This document shows positions 1 to 8,855 of a stretch of 8,855 nt of DNA, one piece after another. The stretch covers positions 1 to 8,855 of the forward strand of contig CADAXO010000068.1 in NCBI GenBank assembly GCA_902791885.1, read 5' to 3'. The stretch comes from Oscillospiraceae bacterium. Lineage in GTDB: Bacteria; Bacillota_A; Clostridia; Saccharofermentanales; Saccharofermentanaceae. The notes under the pieces were generated by a model that worked only from the letters and a program-made list of their open reading frames with translations, did no database searches and was not told the DNA's origin. Within the stretch, counting starts at the first letter, position 1, and each line of letters begins with the position of its first letter. A program made the translations under genes and the position numbers.

Positions 1-419
1 TACATGAATTACTACAGCGTGGGCGACAGCGACATAATACTTATCCGCGACGGTCAGCCTACGATTCTTAACCCCAGACAAAACTACATGACGCTTCTCA
101 TAAAGAGCCTGTGCCGTAATAACAAGCAGACGCAGACGGCTTACAGCAACCCCAAGTCCAGAGCACTGATCGACTTCATGGGAAACAAGAACCCGCGCGT
201 TATATTTACCAAGAAGCCCATAAGGATCTTCGACGGTGACAAGATAATAGTAAGCTCGGACGGACTTACGGATGCGGTTCCTTTAAGGATCATGCATCAC
301 TACATCAAGGACGGCGCTGCCTCGACTGCGGCGGAACTGAAGCGCGCGGTAGCTTCGAGGAAGCGCCCCAAGCAGGATAACTACACTGGGATTGTCTTCA
401 GCGTGAAAAGAGGCCTGCT

Positions 420-423
<4 letters not shown>
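1..423 (+). CDS. PP2C-family serine/threonine protein phosphatase, C-terminal part (5' end outside window)
   Basis: The reading frame is open from the first base, so the true start lies upstream and the first ATG at position 4 is internal. What remains matches the second half of a PP2C (PPM) phosphatase domain. It has a VGDS-type strand near codons 7-10 followed by LIRDGQ, then FDGDKIIVSSDGLTD with the metal-binding Asp at codon 87, and the closing DNYTG motif with Asp at codon 126. These Asp residues bind the Mn/Mg pair that hydrolyses phospho-Ser/Thr (family knowledge). The N-terminal metal ligands are not visible. The C-terminus stops soon after the domain, so no transmembrane or PASTA region follows. 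It overlaps the next gene, a degenerate relative, by 4 bases, so the two are probably translated together. A SpoIIE/RsbU-like PPM phosphatase is possible, but the family assignment is the safer one. Confidence 0.8.
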
Positions 424-3131
<2,708 letters not shown>

Positions 3132-3167
3132 TATTCGCCTTTCATGTCTTTGTTTGCGTTATGTACG

Positions 3168-3196
3168 ATTATACCAAGAAGGCGATTGTTTGTTCC
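3168..3196 (-). promoter_or_regulatory. promoter of queA-tgt (extended -10)
   Basis: Read on the minus strand, a perfect TATAAT lies at 3173-3168 and is preceded by TGG, which makes an extended -10 element (TGnTATAAT). A weak -35, GGAACA at 3196-3191, sits at 17 bases spacing and matches the consensus in three of six positions. Transcription would start near 3160 and give a leader of about 30 bases. Position and orientation fit the divergent queA gene. The call rests on consensus matching only. Confidence 0.65.
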
Positions 3197-3231
3197 TTCT
3201 ATAAATTAACAAAATCTACACATATTAAAAG

Positions 3232-3260
3232 TGGAAACAAAGGCTTTATGATAGTAAAAT
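3232..3260 (+). promoter_or_regulatory. probable promoter of the secreted DUF4214 gene
   Basis: TGGAAA (3232-3237) and TAAAAT (3255-3260) form a sigma-A-type promoter with 17-base spacing, matching four and five of six consensus positions. The DNA just upstream (about 3196-3230) is strongly AT-rich, as in UP elements. The transcript would start near 3267. It then meets a textbook AAGGAGG ribosome binding site at 3278-3284, 7 bases before the start codon. TATGAT at 3247-3252 is an alternative -10 but has no good -35. The 160 bases between the divergent queA and this gene hold the two promoters and nothing else that I can recognise. Confidence 0.5.
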
Positions 3261-3291
3261 ACTTTTTACAAGCTAATAAGGAGGATATTTT

Positions 3292-4116
3292 ATGAAAGGA
3301 ACCCCTTTGTTTAAGAAGATAACTTCTGCTGTGATTACGACAGCGTTCGTATTTGCAGCTATCCCTGCAGGCGTATTGGCAAACGACAGAGTAAGCGATC
3401 AGCAGTACAACAACCTTTGCATGTACTACGATAACGCAACTGCTTTCCTCGTACTTTACGGCGATCAGGTGCCCGCTGATGTATATGCAGCATTGGATAC
3501 AGCACGTAACGGCGCTTATCCCCAATTTGACAACGGAGATGAGTACTCTGTAGGTGTCGCTATCAGTGATCTGCGTATGCAGCTTTCAGTTGCTGAGGCT
3601 GCTTTGTATCACAATCCTGATATGGCTAACGGTGCTCCGGGTCCTGTTATGGGAACATTTGACGGACTCAACGTAGGTCTCGGTATCTTAAGAGGCGATG
3701 ATGCCATTAAGGTAGCAGCAACTTACGCATCTATCCGTAATCTTCCTGTCGACATGGCAAGAGACAGGATCACAGGTGAGTTCGTTGACAGAATCTACAG
3801 AGACGTTCTCGGCAGATCCATCGATGACGCAGGAAGAACTTATTGGGTAAACGGAATCAAGAACGGCACACTTTCAACAGACGATGTAGTTCTTACGATC
3901 CTCAACTCCCAGGAGTTTGTTGCAAGAAACCTCAACAACGAGCAGTATGTAACAGCTTTGTATGAGGCATTCCTCGACAGAGATCCCGATGCACAGGGCC
4001 TTGCCAACTGGGTAAACGCTCTTAACAACGGCGCATCCAGACAGGATATCGCAAGAGGATTTGCTTCTTCAGCCGAATGGGGCATGGTCTGTAACTACTA
4101 CGGACTTGAAGGTTGA
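3292..4116 (+). CDS. secreted protein with two C-terminal DUF4214 repeats
   Basis: This 274-residue protein opens with a Sec signal peptide: basic MKGTPLFKK, a hydrophobic stretch to about residue 27, and a likely cleavage after VLA at residue 30. Residues 31-150 are a helical-looking region rich in Ala and Tyr that I do not recognise. Two DUF4214-type repeats follow. The first, about 164-210, reads FVDRIYRDVLGR..DDAGRTYWVNGI and ends in NSQEF. The second, about 219-263, reads YVTALYEAFLDRDPDAQGLANW and ends in SSAEW. The tail CNYYGLEG resembles endings seen after DUF4214 repeats in other clostridial exported proteins (recollection). DUF4214 has no firmly assigned activity and occurs in cell-surface or extracellular proteins. 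No SLH, LPXTG or transmembrane anchor is visible, so the protein is probably released. The strong ribosome binding site, its own promoter and its own terminator suggest a well-expressed single-gene unit. Confidence 0.85.
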   Translation: MKGTPLFKKITSAVITTAFVFAAIPAGVLANDRVSDQQYNNLCMYYDNATAFLVLYGDQVPADVYAALDTARNGAYPQFDNGDEYSVGVAISDLRMQLSVAEAALYHNPDMANGAPGPVMGTFDGLNVGLGILRGDDAIKVAATYASIRNLPVDMARDRITGEFVDRIYRDVLGRSIDDAGRTYWVNGIKNGTLSTDDVVLTILNSQEFVARNLNNEQYVTALYEAFLDRDPDAQGLANWVNALNNGASRQDIARGFASSAEWGMVCNYYGLEG

Positions 4117-4142
4117 TTATCGGTTAAAGATTATCTGACAAC

Positions 4143-4180
4143 ATAAACGTCGCTTCGCAGGAAGCGGCGTTTATTGTTAT
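4143..4180 (+). terminator. intrinsic terminator after the DUF4214 gene
   Basis: A 14-base-pair stem pairs 4143-4156 with 4161-4174 around the four-base loop GCAG. It has a single G-U pair (4150 with 4167) and a GC-rich core next to the loop. The T-rich TTTATTGTT tail overlaps the foot of the stem. It lies 27 bases after the stop codon of the DUF4214 gene and so ends that transcript. The tail also contributes to the next promoter. Confidence 0.88.
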
Positions 4181-4183
4181 AAT
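4154..4183 (+). promoter_or_regulatory. promoter of the kinase-like/flavodoxin operon, overlapping the terminator
   Basis: TATAAT at 4178-4183 is preceded by TGT, giving an extended -10. A possible -35, TTCGCA at 4154-4159, has 18-base spacing and falls on the loop side of the terminator hairpin. Transcription would begin near 4190, about 22 bases before the start codon. The ribosome binding site GGAGG is at 4200-4204. The perfect -10 makes a promoter here likely; the -35 is weak. Confidence 0.6.
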
Positions 4184-4211
4184 GATATTCGATTGATTCG
4201 GAGGCAAGGGT

Positions 4212-4784
4212 ATGAAAGATTACGTCATCACTATATCGAGAACGTTCGGCAGCGGCGGAAAGCGCATTGCCAAGAACCTGGCTGATAAGCTCGGAATCAG
4301 ATACTATAACAAGGGTATCAAGAGCATCAGGTCCGATAACGTCAGCGTTAAGGACATTATGAGCGAGGGTGCGGGCGATACGATAGAGCCTGAGGCTACT
4401 TTCGTTTACGACAAGGAATTGTTCGATAAGCAGGCCAGAGTCATAAACCTTCTTGCCGACAGTGAGTCCTGTATCATCGTAGGACGCTGTGCCGATTATG
4501 TTCTTGCAGGAAGACCTAATGTTTTCAGTTTCTTTATCGATGCCCCGAGAGATTACAGAATCAAGAATATCGCTAAGAGAATGAAAGTCAGTGAAGAAAT
4601 GGCCGCACGTTACGAAGCAGCTTCCAATAAGTACAGGAAAGACTTCTATGAGAGCTATACGGGTAAGATATTCGGTGATCCTGCGAATTATGACATGTGC
4701 TTTGATGCACAGGAGATGGATCCCGAGGAGATCGAGGAAGCCATCCTTGATTATGTTATCAATAAGCTTGATATGGAGGAGTAA
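4212..4784 (+). CDS. cytidylate kinase-like family P-loop protein
   Basis: This 190-residue cytoplasmic protein belongs to the cytidylate-kinase-like (Cytidylate_kin2) family. It opens VITISRTFGSGGKRIAKNLA, where GSGGKRIA (13-20) is the phosphate-binding loop. GRCADYVL (91-98) is the second family hallmark, followed by FFIDAP (107-112). The C-terminal part, YRKDFYESYTG and GDPANYDMCFD, matches the family's lid and base-recognition region. It is distinct from housekeeping CMP kinase (Cmk), and its true substrate is generally not established. Two positions that are often Asp in the family, after the first helix and before the lid, appear as Asn33 and Asn139 here; I judge this from memory of relatives. 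The start is fixed by GGAGG 7 bases upstream. The flavodoxin gene follows after 8 bases, so the two are probably co-transcribed. Confidence 0.85.
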   Translation: MKDYVITISRTFGSGGKRIAKNLADKLGIRYYNKGIKSIRSDNVSVKDIMSEGAGDTIEPEATFVYDKELFDKQARVINLLADSESCIIVGRCADYVLAGRPNVFSFFIDAPRDYRIKNIAKRMKVSEEMAARYEAASNKYRKDFYESYTGKIFGDPANYDMCFDAQEMDPEEIEEAILDYVINKLDMEE

Positions 4785-4792
4785 CAGTTACT

Positions 4793-5305
4793 ATGGGAAA
4801 GACACTCATTGCCTACTTTTCGAAGGCTGGAGAGAATAACGTTAACGGAGATATAGTTAAGCTCGACAAGGGTAATACGGAGGTTGCAGCCGAGTATATC
4901 AAGGAGTTTATCGAGGATGCCGATATGTTTAAGATCGATCCCGTTGAACCCCTTCCCGAGAATTACGAGGATTGTTTTGCGAAGGCCAAGGTTGACCAGA
5001 GTGCCAAAATGAGACCCGAGATCAAGAACTGCCCTGAGTCTATCGACCAGTATGATACGGTCTATCTCGGCGGACCTAACTACGTCGAGTCATATCCGAT
5101 GGCTGTATTTACTTTCCTTGAGAAGTTCGATTGGACCGGAAAGACGATCAAGCCTTTTATCACACATGAGGGATCCCAGTTCGGACACGCTCTTGAAGAT
5201 ATAGCAGAAGTCTGTAAGGGAGCCGAGATCAAGGAAGGACTTTCAATTCACGGCGCCGATGTAAGAGGTTATAAGATCTACATCAAGCGCTGGATCAGAA
5301 ACTGA
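4793..5305 (+). CDS. flavodoxin (Flavodoxin_4 type)
   Basis: This 170-residue protein has the flavodoxin fold of the Flavodoxin_4 group, small FMN-binding electron carriers or quinone/NADPH-linked reductases in the cytoplasm. LIAYFSKAGENN (5-16) is the first strand and loop. KGNTEVAAEYI (26-36) is the phosphate-binding loop and helix, displaced by a short insertion as is usual in this group. YLGGPNYVESYPMAVFTFLE (91-110) and GKTIKPFITHEGSQFG (116-131) are the FMN ring-contact regions. The common Trp after GxPN is Tyr97 here, which could alter stacking on the flavin. The ribosome binding site GGAGGA (4775-4780) lies inside the end of the kinase-like gene, at a rather long spacing of about 12 bases. 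No clear terminator follows. Confidence 0.88.
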   Translation: MGKTLIAYFSKAGENNVNGDIVKLDKGNTEVAAEYIKEFIEDADMFKIDPVEPLPENYEDCFAKAKVDQSAKMRPEIKNCPESIDQYDTVYLGGPNYVESYPMAVFTFLEKFDWTGKTIKPFITHEGSQFGHALEDIAEVCKGAEIKEGLSIHGADVRGYKIYIKRWIRN

Positions 5306-5331
5306 TAACTGCCCCATAATTCACAAACACT

Positions 5332-5361
5332 TTGAATTTAGAAGCGGGATTCTCCTGTAAA
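5332..5361 (+). promoter_or_regulatory. possible weak promoter of the GH3 gene
   Basis: TTGAAT (5332-5337) and TGTAAA (5356-5361) stand 18 bases apart, each matching the sigma-A consensus in four of six positions. TAAAAT at 5358-5363 is a better -10 but lies 20 bases from the -35. If real, the -10 sits in the left arm of the inverted repeat and the transcript would start near 5368-5370, in its loop. The alternative is read-through from the flavodoxin operon. Confidence 0.3.
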
Positions 5362-5393
5362 ATGTTAGCAGACATTTACAGGAGGTCCCGCTT
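5342..5393 (+). promoter_or_regulatory. large inverted repeat covering the GH3 ribosome binding site
   Basis: Two arms pair almost end to end. AAGCGGGA (5342-5349) pairs with TCCCGCTT (5386-5393). After one bulged T there is a T-G pair and a C-G pair. TCCTGTAAA (5353-5361) pairs with TTTACAGGA (5375-5383). After one bulged A, TGT (5363-5365) pairs with ACA (5372-5374). The six-base loop is TAGCAG. That totals about 22 base pairs. The right arm holds the ribosome binding site ACAGGAGG (5378-5385) and ends one base before the GH3 start codon. There is no T-tract after it, so it is not a normal terminator. As RNA it would hide the ribosome binding site; as DNA it could be an operator. I cannot decide between the two from sequence. 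Confidence 0.75.
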
Positions 5394-7928
5394 ATGGCTT
5401 ACCACGCAAGAACCACAGACAAGATTACCCCTGAAGAAACCGCTCACAGCAATCTGGTAAGAAAGTTAGCAGGAGAATGTGTCGTCATTCTTGAGAATAA
5501 CGGGGCTCTGCCTATAGATGAACCCTGTAAGATCGCTTTGTTCGGTAACGGCGCCCGACATACCATCAAGGGCGGTACCGGAAGCGGAGATGTTAATTCC
5601 AGATATGTCGTTAACATTGATGAGGGACTTAAAGAGGCCGGATTCGAGATAACTACAGGCGCATGGCTCGATGAATATGATGCCATCGTCAAGAAGCATA
5701 TCGATGATTATATGGCTGAGGTTAAACGCAGAAGCGAAGAGACGGGCTACAACGAGATAACGATAATGCTCGAATTCGCGCCGTCTGTTCCTCCTATGCC
5801 GCCGATAGATACTTCCGATGAGGCAGATACTGCGATCTATGTTCTGTCCCGTGATTCAGGTGAGGGTTATGACCGTAAGGCTGATAAGGGGGACTTCTTC
5901 CTCACGGATGAGGAGGAACAGGCTTTCGAGATGATAACTTCCTCATATGCCAGAAGCATTCTGGTGCTTAATGTAGGCGGCATCATATCTCTCGGTAAGT
6001 ATGCGAAGATGTTCTCTTCAGTTGTCCTTCTGAGCCAGCTCGGCAATCTCACGGGCAATATCTGCGCTGATGTTATCTCAGGTAAGAGCGATCCGTGCGG
6101 AAGACTTACCGATACATGGGATTCCGATTACTATAACTACCCCAACAGTGAGACTTTCAGCCTGAATAACGGCAATACCGACGATGAGTACTACACTGAA
6201 GGACCTTATATCGGTTACAGATACTTTGATTCATTCGGCATAAAGCCTGATTATCCGTTCGGTTACGGCTTGGGATACACGTCCTTTGATACAGATCTTA
6301 AGTCGGTTAAGGTTACGGGACTTGAGGTAGAGGCTGAATTCACGGTTGCCAATATCGGTGCGCGTGCAGGTAAGGAAGTTGTTCAGATTTATGTAGCATC
6401 ACCTCATGAGATCTTAGATAAGCCGTTTAAGGAACTTGTGGCATTTGTTAAGTCAGATACTGTGAAGCCCGGAGAGACTGTAACTGTTAAGGCTTCGTTT
6501 GATCTTTCCCAGATCGCATCTTACTGTGATAAGTGTGAATCACGTGTTCTCGAGCCCGGTGCATATTATGTTCTTGCAGGAAGTGATTCGGAGAATGTTC
6601 AGGCCATAGCCAAGCTTAATGTCACGGATGCTATCGAGACTGAGCATCTTAAGAATCTGTTCGGCGAGAGTGGTATAACGGATGAGTATACCAACCCCGG
6701 CAATGCTGCCCCTGTCGATGATTTCGGTGTGGAGGAGTTTACTGTTGATGCTTCAGGCGTAAAGGTGTTTGAGCCTTCATATACAGAAAGCTATCCCGAG
6801 CTTGTTGATAAGCGTGAAGGCGAGACTTTACGATTTGAAGATGTTCTTTCCGGCAAGGCAACTGTTGAAGAGCTTGTCGCACAGCTTAAGGTAGAGCAGA
6901 TGGCTGCGTTGTGCGTAGGCGATTTCGGTGCCGATCTTGATCTCGCTGTAGTAGGAAATGCTTCTGCCCAAGTTCCCGGAGCTGCTGCTGAGACGATCTC
7001 TACTTATGAGAAGGATCGCGGTATCCCTTCGATGATACTTGCAGACGGCCCTGCAGGCTTGAGACTTTATCCGCACTTTATGGCAACGAAAGACGGCGAA
7101 AGGATCCCGGGCGGCGATAAGTTCGGATTGTCTGTTGTGCCTTTCCCTGATGAAATCCCTGAAGGTGCTGTAGATTACTATCAGTACTGCACTGCAATCC
7201 CGATCGCTACGGCACTTGCCCAGAGCTTTAATATGGAGCTTATCCGTGAGATAGGCGAGATGGTCGGAGAAGAGATGAAGGAGTATTATGTCCAGTTCTG
7301 GCTTGCTCCCGGTATGAACATCCACAGAAATCCCCTGTGCGGAAGAAACTTCGAGTACTATTCGGAGGATCCTCTGGTATCGGGACTTTGCGCAGCTGCT
7401 ATGACTGACGGCGTCCAGAAGTGGGGCATAGGAGGAACTACTATCAAGCACTTCTGCTGCAATAACCAGGAAACAAACAGAATGTATTCGAATTCCCGTG
7501 TAAGCGAGAGGACACTTCGTAACCTTTACTTAAGAGGCTTCGAGATAGCGGTAAGAAAGTCACAGCCTTATTCGGTAATGTCTTCTTACAACCTGCTTAA
7601 CGGTACGCATACTGCTAACCATATCGGCCTTTGCAAGGGTGCGCTTCGTGATGAGTGGGGCTTCGAGGGTGTCGTTATGACAGACTGGTTCACATCACAG
7701 GCTGTATTCGGCTTGAGTGACCCTTCCAAGGCCAAGTATCCGCATTCTTCAAGCGTTGAATGTATAAGAAGCGGAAACGATTGGCAGATGCCGGGTTGCA
7801 AATTGAATGTAACTGATATAATAGATGCTGTTGCGAATGGAGAACTTCCGAAGGGCGACCTTCAGTTCTGCACTTCGAATATAATCAGGATGGCGGTTAA
7901 GTGTTTTAAAGATGGAAGAGCTGTTTGA
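5394..7928 (+). CDS. glycoside hydrolase family 3 beta-glucosidase with reversed domain order
   Basis: This 844-residue enzyme hydrolyses terminal beta-linked sugars, most likely beta-glucosides such as cellodextrins. It lacks a signal peptide, so it should act in the cytoplasm on imported oligosaccharides. The domain order is swapped relative to most GH3 proteins. The alpha/beta sandwich comes first (about 20-295) and carries SGEGYDR with the probable acid/base Glu157, ending at FGYGLGYTSF (289-298). A fibronectin-III-like domain follows (about 300-415), then a linker. The (beta/alpha)8 barrel comes last (about 480-844). It carries DGPAGLR (from Asp551), GRNFE (650-654), KH (685-686) and VVMTDWF with nucleophile Asp764. 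Such an order is known in Ruminococcus and Butyrivibrio beta-glucosidases. The ribosome binding site ACAGGAGG is strong but buried in an inverted repeat. Exact substrate, beta-glucoside or beta-xyloside, cannot be read from the sequence. Confidence 0.95.
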   Translation: MAYHARTTDKITPEETAHSNLVRKLAGECVVILENNGALPIDEPCKIALFGNGARHTIKGGTGSGDVNSRYVVNIDEGLKEAGFEITTGAWLDEYDAIVKKHIDDYMAEVKRRSEETGYNEITIMLEFAPSVPPMPPIDTSDEADTAIYVLSRDSGEGYDRKADKGDFFLTDEEEQAFEMITSSYARSILVLNVGGIISLGKYAKMFSSVVLLSQLGNLTGNICADVISGKSDPCGRLTDTWDSDYYNYPNSETFSLNNGNTDDEYYTEGPYIGYRYFDSFGIKPDYPFGYGLGYTSFDTDLKSVKVTGLEVEAEFTVANIGARAGKEVVQIYVASPHEILDKPFKELVAFVKSDTVKPGETVTVKASFDLSQIASYCDKCESRVLEPGAYYVLAGSDSENVQAIAKLNVTDAIETEHLKNLFGESGITDEYTNPGNAAPVDDFGVEEFTVDASGVKVFEPSYTESYPELVDKREGETLRFEDVLSGKATVEELVAQLKVEQMAALCVGDFGADLDLAVVGNASAQVPGAAAETISTYEKDRGIPSMILADGPAGLRLYPHFMATKDGERIPGGDKFGLSVVPFPDEIPEGAVDYYQYCTAIPIATALAQSFNMELIREIGEMVGEEMKEYYVQFWLAPGMNIHRNPLCGRNFEYYSEDPLVSGLCAAAMTDGVQKWGIGGTTIKHFCCNNQETNRMYSNSRVSERTLRNLYLRGFEIAVRKSQPYSVMSSYNLLNGTHTANHIGLCKGALRDEWGFEGVVMTDWFTSQAVFGLSDPSKAKYPHSSSVECIRSGNDWQMPGCKLNVTDIIDAVANGELPKGDLQFCTSNIIRMAVKCFKDGRAV

Positions 7929-8855
7929 TTCCGAAGCGTTTACATTAAGATATGATGCGGAGACCAATTCGTGTGTCTTTAATCTGAAGCAGTATGGGAC
8001 GAGGGATCATTTCCGTACTCCCAATATGCATGCAGTTGAGATTATCAGAAAGCACAATTGCAGGCACCTTATCATTTCTGATCAATGCGATGTTCAAAGT
8101 AAGCTTAAGAAGGAAGATCTTATTTGGATCAAGAAGATAGTCATTCCGAAGCTTGCCAAAGGCTCTTTGGAAAACGTCTTTTTCGTTGTGGGCGAGGAGA
8201 AAGCGGGAACTCCCTGCTATGATTCCCCGTATGACCTTTTTGCCGCGAAGTTTAAGGTGGAGAAGGTAGCAAGTGAAGAGTCTGCTTTGGATAAGATCAG
8301 GGGTAAGAGTGAACCGAAGACTTCTGATGGTATCTCTTCCATGACACGCCAGGAGGCTCTCGAGTATATGGAGCTTCCCGCTAATGCAAATGATTTCGAG
8401 ATTGATGAGCGATTCTGGAAACTTTCCAAGCAGATAAGAGGAGACAATACTCCTGAGGGCAAGCAGAAGATCACGGATCTTTCGGCTGTTTACGATATCG
8501 CAACGGGTAAACGTGACGAGCGTGTGCAGAAGGCCGAGCAGCGCGAACGTGAGCGTAAGTTTTTCGGCAAGACGGGGGATGAGTGGAGAACTTATTTCTC
8601 ATATACATGGTACAAGTATCTTATTCTCATTCTGCTTCTTATCCTCGGAGGCAATCTGATCTATACCATTGTCACAAGACAGGGTTACGACAGCGGATAT
8701 GTATCCATAGGACACTTCAGCAACGATTCCGATTATATCGAGAAGTTCCTTACCACGAGACTTGGCTTCAGGAATCCTATGGTAAGCGTGGTCGATATTG
8801 TTGTCCCGAATGATCAGGGACAGACACAGCAGGCTTATGCCGATCAGACTGCTTC
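7912..8855 (+). CDS. membrane protein with STAS/SpoIIAA-like and degenerate J-like domains (3' end outside window)
   Basis: An open frame runs from ATG 7912 to the window end (314 codons, no stop). It overlaps the GH3 gene by 17 bases, and the frame is closed by a stop just upstream, so 7912 is the first possible start. The ribosome binding site is poor (AGGA at 7887-7890), which suggests coupling to GH3 translation. Residues 1-130 resemble a STAS/SpoIIAA-like domain: a conserved Trp in IWIKKIVIPKL (71-81), and a closing KFKVEKVASEESALDKI. Residues 150-200 look like a J-domain: YMELPANANDFEID, then FWKLSKQIRGDNTP, then KITDLSAVYDIATGK. The invariant HPD is RGD (176-178). A charged stretch (201-216) precedes a single membrane helix at about 234-254, with the remainder probably outside the cell. 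Family membership is inferred by eye; function is unknown. Confidence 0.75.
   Translation, partial: MEELFDSEAFTLRYDAETNSCVFNLKQYGTRDHFRTPNMHAVEIIRKHNCRHLIISDQCDVQSKLKKEDLIWIKKIVIPKLAKGSLENVFFVVGEEKAGTPCYDSPYDLFAAKFKVEKVASEESALDKIRGKSEPKTSDGISSMTRQEALEYMELPANANDFEIDERFWKLSKQIRGDNTPEGKQKITDLSAVYDIATGKRDERVQKAEQRERERKFFGKTGDEWRTYFSYTWYKYLILILLLILGGNLIYTIVTRQGYDSGYVSIGHFSNDSDYIEKFLTTRLGFRNPMVSVVDIVVPNDQGQTQQAYADQTA

Noticed and set aside
4781..4791. Small palindrome GTAACAGTTAC between the kinase-like and flavodoxin genes
   Set aside because: With a one-base centre it cannot form a useful RNA hairpin, and it is short enough to arise by chance.
5342..5393. Inverted repeat as intrinsic terminator of the flavodoxin gene
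   Set aside because: The stem is followed by ATGGCTT rather than a T-tract, and its right arm is the GH3 ribosome binding site, so a leader or operator role fits better.
6828..7451. 207-codon open frame on the minus strand within the GH3 gene
   Set aside because: It lies wholly opposite conserved GH3 barrel sequence. Its composition is typical of an antisense shadow and it has no recognisable domain.
8583..8813. 76-codon plus-strand frame near the window end
   Set aside because: It overlaps, in another frame, the membrane helix and outer domain of the J-like protein, whose frame is continuous and carries recognisable features.

Overview
The window reads as chromosomal DNA of a fermentative member of Bacillota, class Clostridia, probably a rumen or gut inhabitant. 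The grounds are strong purine-rich Shine-Dalgarno sites, dense short-spaced genes, and family content typical of such genomes: a secreted DUF4214 protein, a cytidylate-kinase-like protein, a flavodoxin of the Flavodoxin_4 type, and a cytoplasmic beta-glucosidase with reversed domain order. This assignment is inference; no rRNA or species marker is present. I found no tRNA, rRNA, CRISPR array, insertion sequence or phage gene.

Layout. (1) Positions 1-965, plus strand: the 3' part of a PP2C-type protein phosphatase gene, followed with a 4-base overlap by a second, complete PP2C-like gene whose metal-binding residues are mostly lost (a likely pseudophosphatase). (2) Positions 962-3131, minus strand: the queuosine genes queA and tgt in one overlapping operon, driven by an extended -10 promoter at 3168-3173. 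tgt converges on the PP2C-like gene and the two stop codons overlap. (3) Positions 3292-4116, plus strand: a secreted protein with a signal peptide and two C-terminal DUF4214 repeats, ended by a strong intrinsic terminator. (4) Positions 4212-5305, plus strand: a cytidylate-kinase-like P-loop protein and a flavodoxin, 8 bases apart. Their promoter lies on top of the preceding terminator. (5) Positions 5342-8855, plus strand: a large imperfect inverted repeat that ends exactly at a start codon and contains the ribosome binding site, then a domain-swapped GH3 glycoside hydrolase. Overlapping it by 17 bases is a membrane protein that runs off the window. It joins a STAS/SpoIIAA-like domain, a J-like domain with RGD in place of HPD, and one transmembrane helix.

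How the genes work together. QueA and Tgt act in sequence on tRNA: Tgt inserts preQ1 at position 34 and QueA converts it to epoxyqueuosine. The GH3 enzyme probably releases glucose or another sugar from short beta-linked oligosaccharides in the cytoplasm. The paired phosphatase genes suggest a signalling module whose remaining genes lie upstream of the window. The kinase-like and flavodoxin genes appear co-transcribed, but the sequence does not show a shared pathway.

The least explained elements are the 52-base inverted repeat in front of the GH3 gene, the RGD-type J-like membrane protein, and the active/degenerate PP2C pair. None of them proves a new system; each is set out below with a decisive test.
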